Source: Bacteroidota bacterium
Lineage (GTDB): Bacteria; Bacteroidota; Bacteroidia; Flavobacteriales_F; PHOS-HE28
Direction: 5' to 3'
DNA: 10,082 nt
NCBI GenBank assembly: GCA_023430325.1
Contig: JAEZAU010000012.1
Location: 1-10,082 of the forward strand
Shown piece after piece: positions 6,900 to 10,082 of the stretch (the first letter of the stretch is position 1; each line of letters begins with the position of its first letter). The translations under genes and the position numbers were made by a program. The notes below the pieces were generated by a model. The model worked only from the letters and a program-made list of their open reading frames with translations, searched no databases and was not told the origin of the DNA.

Positions 6900-7574
6900 C
6901 TATCGTTCCCCGAAAATGGCTGTGCCGATCCGTACCATGGTGCTGCCTTCCTCAATGGCGATCCGGGCATCACCGCTCATGCCCATGCTCAATTCCTTGA
7001 AACGATCGGAAAGGCCCGTTGCATTCTTCTTGATCGACTCAAAGCAGGCTCTCAGACTACGGAATTCACGACGGATGAGATCGTCATCTTCGGTGAATGT
7101 CGCCATGCCCATAAGACCTGTGGGTACCAAGGCGGGCCATCTCGTATCCTTCCAACCACTCAACAACTCCTCGGCTTCGAACGGGGAGAGACCATGCTTC
7201 GTAGTCTCTTTCGCAATATGGACCTGGACCAATATTTCAATTGATCGTTTCGCGGAAATAGCTCGTTCGTTCAATGCATCCATAAGCTTCACGCTATCTA
7301 TCGTATGCACCACAGAGGCGATCGGTGCCACGTATTTCACCTTGTTGGATTGAAGATTTCCGATGAAATGCCAGCGGATATCAGTTGGAAGCAATGGCGC
7401 TTTATCCCGAAGTTCCTGCGGATAGTTCTCACCAAGATCGCGATGACCGAAGTCGTAAAGCGCCTGGATCTCTTCCGCAGTCCTCTTCTTACTTACAGCG
7501 ATGAGTTTCACATGTGCAGGTATCTCCGATCGCACCTTTTCATACCGTTTCCGAAGAGCTTCCCTGTCAAGCAT
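6900..7574 (-). CDS. YggS-family pyridoxal phosphate homeostasis protein
   Basis: This is a member of the YggS/PROSC (COG0325) family, single-domain alanine-racemase-like TIM-barrel proteins. They bind pyridoxal 5'-phosphate and help keep free PLP and amino/keto acid pools in balance, without known catalysis. The protein has 224 aa, the usual length. Family motifs are LIAVSKKRT (24-32), with Lys29 as the expected PLP-binding lysine, DLGENYPQEL (46-55), and RWHFIGNLQSNK (67-78). Further marks are GLMGMATF (153-160), ELSMGMSGD (194-202), and the phosphate-binding end GSTMVRIGTAIFG (210-222). The ATG at 7574 follows the DUF1015 stop by 26 bp on the same strand, so it is probably the last gene of the serC operon. 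A link to PLP-dependent SerC is a reasonable inference. Confidence in the family is high. Confidence 0.95.
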   Translation of the reverse strand: MLDREALRKRYEKVRSEIPAHVKLIAVSKKRTAEEIQALYDFGHRDLGENYPQELRDKAPLLPTDIRWHFIGNLQSNKVKYVAPIASVVHTIDSVKLMDALNERAISAKRSIEILVQVHIAKETTKHGLSPFEAEELLSGWKDTRWPALVPTGLMGMATFTEDDDLIRREFRSLRACFESIKKNATGLSDRFKELSMGMSGDARIAIEEGSTMVRIGTAIFGER

Positions 7575-7600
7575 AACCGATCTTTATTCAGCGTGAAAAC

Positions 7601-8818
7601 TCATACATCTTCAAGTGAATAAACAGTGATCCCGCTACGCAGTTTAGGTTCAATATAAGTACTCTTCGGGGGCATTGTTCCGCCTTCATCCGCCACCGCC
7701 CGAAGTTCAGCGAAACTCACCGGTTCAAGGTGGAAAGCGGCAGCGGACTTTCCGCTTGATACCGATCGTTCCAAGGCTCCAATACCATCGATCCCAGGAA
7801 CAAAGCTGATCCTGGGATCGGTCCGCAGATCGGTGATGCCGAGGATGGGACCGAGCACCAGCTTGCTGAGCCGTGCGGCATCCAGACGTTCTGCGGCGGT
7901 GTTCTCCTGTGCCTTGGGCAACTCCAATGAATGCCAACCACCAGCGGTCAGCACAGCGATGATGCCCGCCGCGGACCTTGGTCTCTTGGTGTGTGTGAGT
8001 CTTCCGATCCGGCCAAGTTGCTTGAGAAGATCTTCTTCGGAAAGTCCGCCAAGGTCGGTGACCGTCCGATCGAAGTTGTAGATATACAATTGATCATGCG
8101 GCACGATGTAAGCGAGGCACCAAGCCTCCGGATCCACATCGTTCGCGGCATGTTCCTTGGCCAGACGCGCACTCGAGGCCATGCGATGATGACCATCGGC
8201 GATGTACAATGCCGGGATATTTCCGAAAGCCTTTTGGATCGCTTCGCGGATCTGCAGATCATCATTCACCCAAAGACGATGCTGCACCCCATCCCGCGTA
8301 ACGAAATCATATTCAGGTGTGCTTTGAACGATCACCGAGAGCAGGTGTTCCCAGTTCGATCCCGGTGGTGTGGTGAGCAGAACGGGCTCAGCATTGATGC
8401 CTGTGCTCTCGAGATACTCAGTGAACAATGCCTCGCGTGCCGTAAGGGTCTGTTCATGCACCTTGATCACACCATCCATGTACGATCGCACGCTGACACC
8501 GGTTATGATGCCACGAGAGGTGTTGCCATGGGAATGTTGTTCATATACATAGATGCATGGCCGTTGATCGCGCAGCATGATGCCTTCCTCGCAGAACTTC
8601 CGGAACGCCTTCCTTACGAGCCTGAAGCGATCCTGGCGTGGCAGGTCCATGATCGAATTCGCCTCTTGCGGATGTATCACATGAAGAAAGGTGCATGGAT
8701 CGGCGGCAAGGCGCTGGGCCAGCTCTTCCTCTGAATAAGAGACGTAGGAACGCGAGCCTACGCGCGCGGCCTTATCCGGCACAGGACGCCAGGCGCGGAA
8801 CGGGCGCAAAGAGATCAT
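7601..8818 (-). CDS. DUF1015 family protein coupled to serine biosynthesis genes
   Basis: This is a full-length cytoplasmic DUF1015 (COG4198) protein of 405 aa. Family marks are the opening LRPFRAWRPVPDKAARV (4-20), IKVHEQTLTARE (118-129), YIADGHHRMASSARL (205-219) and the C-terminal block MPPKSTYIEPKLRSGI (382-397). There is no signal peptide or membrane segment. The DGHHR motif resembles the one used by ParB-fold enzymes such as archaeal free serine kinase. That resemblance and the position next to serA and serC suggest a role in phosphoserine/serine metabolism, but this is my inference. The ATG at 8818 shares one base with the serA stop (TGATG), so translation is probably coupled to serA. 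yggS follows after 26 bp. Family assignment is firm; function is not established by the sequence. Confidence 0.9.
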   Translation of the reverse strand: MISLRPFRAWRPVPDKAARVGSRSYVSYSEEELAQRLAADPCTFLHVIHPQEANSIMDLPRQDRFRLVRKAFRKFCEEGIMLRDQRPCIYVYEQHSHGNTSRGIITGVSVRSYMDGVIKVHEQTLTAREALFTEYLESTGINAEPVLLTTPPGSNWEHLLSVIVQSTPEYDFVTRDGVQHRLWVNDDLQIREAIQKAFGNIPALYIADGHHRMASSARLAKEHAANDVDPEAWCLAYIVPHDQLYIYNFDRTVTDLGGLSEEDLLKQLGRIGRLTHTKRPRSAAGIIAVLTAGGWHSLELPKAQENTAAERLDAARLSKLVLGPILGITDLRTDPRISFVPGIDGIGALERSVSSGKSAAAFHLEPVSFAELRAVADEGGTMPPKSTYIEPKLRSGITVYSLEDV

Positions 8819-9792
8819 CAGTTCACGTCAGCAGTGGAATGCCAGGTAATGATCTGTTCCACCAATTCATCACCGATCCGATCCTGTGCTTCCACTGTGG
8901 CTCCACCGATATGCGGGCTGAGGCTGATCGCATCGATCGCCAGAAGATCGGTGCGAGGGGTGGGTTCATTCACGAAGACGTCCAATGCCGCCCCGCGCAC
9001 TTTACCAGTATTTATCGCGGCGATCAAAGCATCCTCATCGATCGAGCCACCGCGTGCCGTGTTCACTATGACCACGCCGTTCTTCATCTGCCCGAATTCC
9101 TCTTTGCCGATCGTGGCCTCACCGTTCTTCTGCGCCGGAATATGAAGCGTGATAGCGTCAGCATTCGCCAGCAGATAGGGCATGTCCACAAGCCTTACAG
9201 GCACGCGCACTTTGCCGCCGCCGATCTCCACGTCCAGCGCTTCGATCGTTGAACTGCGATCCACGTAGATCACCTTCATACCGCAACCGAGTGCGTAACG
9301 CGCGGTGCAACGGCCGATCCGGCCGAAACCGATGATACCAAGTGTCTTTCCACGCAATTCGGTGCCTTTCTCATATTCCTTCTTCATCGCCTTGAAGGCA
9401 GAAGCTCCTTCAGCAGGCATGCGGCGATTGCTCTTGTGAAGGTTGCGCATGAGCGTGAAGAGATGCGCCATCACCAGTTCGGCGACACTGCCGCTGGAAG
9501 CGCCGGGCGTATTGATCACCCCGATGCCTTTCTCCTTCGCGTAGGCCACATCGATATTATCGAGACCAACGCCGCCACGGCCGATCAGCTTCAGTTCGGG
9601 GCAGAGATCGATGAGATCGCGGCGTACGGTGGTGGCACTGCGTACCAGCAACACATCGATCTTGTTCTCGTTGATGAACCCTGCAAGCTGGTGCTGAGGA
9701 ACATTGTTGGTGGACACCTGGAAACCTTCAGTCTCCAGGCTTGCCCGCGCCGAGGCGGAAATGCCATCATTGGCGTGAATGTGTAAGCTCAT
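8818..9792 (-). CDS. serA: D-3-phosphoglycerate dehydrogenase (D-2-hydroxyacid dehydrogenase), short form
   Basis: This enzyme is expected to oxidise 3-phosphoglycerate to 3-phosphohydroxypyruvate with NAD, the first step of phosphorylated serine biosynthesis. The protein has 324 aa and the family's two-domain layout. Substrate-domain motifs are LIGRGGVGLDNID (69-81) and INTPGASSGSVAEL (93-106). The Rossmann motif GFGRIG is at 155-160, with Asp178 at the end of the second strand favouring NAD. Catalytic Arg247 lies in NTARGG, Glu276 in VNEPTP and His294 in SPHIGGAT. No C-terminal ACT domain follows, so the serine feedback site of the long E. coli type is absent. The family alone would also fit other D-2-hydroxyacid dehydrogenases; the overlap with serC makes the serA assignment strong. 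The ATG at 9792 overlaps the serC stop as ATGA, and its stop overlaps the DUF1015 start. Confidence 0.92.
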   Translation of the reverse strand: MSLHIHANDGISASARASLETEGFQVSTNNVPQHQLAGFINENKIDVLLVRSATTVRRDLIDLCPELKLIGRGGVGLDNIDVAYAKEKGIGVINTPGASSGSVAELVMAHLFTLMRNLHKSNRRMPAEGASAFKAMKKEYEKGTELRGKTLGIIGFGRIGRCTARYALGCGMKVIYVDRSSTIEALDVEIGGGKVRVPVRLVDMPYLLANADAITLHIPAQKNGEATIGKEEFGQMKNGVVIVNTARGGSIDEDALIAAINTGKVRGAALDVFVNEPTPRTDLLAIDAISLSPHIGGATVEAQDRIGDELVEQIITWHSTADVN

Positions 9793-10082
9793 CCGTTCTT
9801 TTTCGCAAAGTCCTCCATTACATCCACCAGCACCTGCACACTTTCGATCGGCAGTGCATTGTACATGCTTGCCCGGTAACCCCCAACGCTGCGATGCCCG
9901 CGGATACCGCTGATCGCAGCCTCCTTCCAGAGCGCATCGAAGGCAGGCTCGAGAGCTGGATCGGTCATCACGAACGTGACGTTCATCGCAGAGCGATCTT
10001 CAACGGCGGTAGTGCCTTTGAAGATCGGCAGCCGATCGATGGTGTTGTACAGCAATTCGGCCTTGGCGTTGTTGCGCTTCTC
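9789..10082 (-). CDS. serC: Phosphoserine aminotransferase, C-terminal part (cut by window edge)
   Basis: SerC is the PLP-dependent aminotransferase that converts 3-phosphohydroxypyruvate and glutamate to O-phosphoserine and 2-oxoglutarate, the second step of serine synthesis. Only the last 97 residues are inside the window, roughly the final quarter of a family protein of about 360 aa, and the frame is open to the right edge. The fragment shows MNVTFVM, the characteristic GIRGHRSVGGYRASMYNALP, and the closing helix VQVLVDVMEDFAKKNG. The HRSVGG-RAS-YNA-P pattern is diagnostic for SerC. The PLP lysine lies outside the window. It is upstream of, and overlaps, serA (ATGA), so it is probably the first visible gene of the operon. 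The operon promoter lies beyond the window. Confidence 0.95.
   Translation of the reverse strand, partial: EKRNNAKAELLYNTIDRLPIFKGTTAVEDRSAMNVTFVMTDPALEPAFDALWKEAAISGIRGHRSVGGYRASMYNALPIESVQVLVDVMEDFAKKNG

Noticed and set aside
6830..6973. N-terminal extension of the DUF6089 protein upstream of 6829
   Set aside because: It would bury the signal peptide and overlap the end of yggS. The ATG at 6829 gives a standard export signal.
7931..8734. Plus-strand open frame of 267 codons opposite DUF1015
   Set aside because: It lies wholly antisense to a well-conserved gene and has no recognisable domain.

Overview
The window looks like a chromosomal core region of a moderately GC-rich member of the Bacteroidota, probably Flavobacteriales-like. 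The evidence is the gene set: a DUF6089-type outer-membrane protein, a secreted protein with a carboxypeptidase-regulatory-like N-terminus, a serC-serA-DUF1015 cluster, and starts with little Shine-Dalgarno signal. The lineage is inferred from gene content only. I see no mobile element, CRISPR array, rRNA, tRNA, phage or plasmid gene.

Layout. Bases 1-596 (+) hold the C-terminal part of a fatty acid desaturase. Bases 685-2166 (+) encode a sodium:solute symporter, which runs tail-to-tail into a small membrane-anchored J-domain protein on the minus strand (2134-2655). The J-domain gene is divergent from a secreted protein of unknown function (2731-4050, +). That gene runs tail-to-tail into a bestrophin-family channel gene (4029-4934, -). 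The bestrophin gene is coupled by an ATGA overlap to a short-chain dehydrogenase upstream of it (4931-5740, -). A likely intrinsic terminator at 5767-5795 ends the preceding minus-strand unit, a DUF6089 outer-membrane beta-barrel gene (5816-6829).

Bases 6900-10082 form one minus-strand operon read from the right edge: serC (partial), serA, a DUF1015 gene and yggS. The first three are joined by ATGA and TGATG start/stop overlaps, and yggS follows after 26 bp. SerA and SerC carry out the first two steps of phosphorylated serine biosynthesis. The phosphatase serB is absent from the visible part, and the DUF1015 gene sits where a third step might be expected. YggS is a PLP-homeostasis protein and SerC is PLP-dependent, so the grouping makes metabolic sense.

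The gene content is mostly ordinary housekeeping, and no obviously new defence or mobile system is visible. The most notable points are a strong excess of GATC and CGATCG words across the whole window, the tightly coupled DUF1015 gene with its ParB/SerK-like DGHHR motif, two overlapping convergent gene pairs, and a perfect 9-bp inverted repeat just before the J-domain start codon. No gap between genes exceeds 90 bases.
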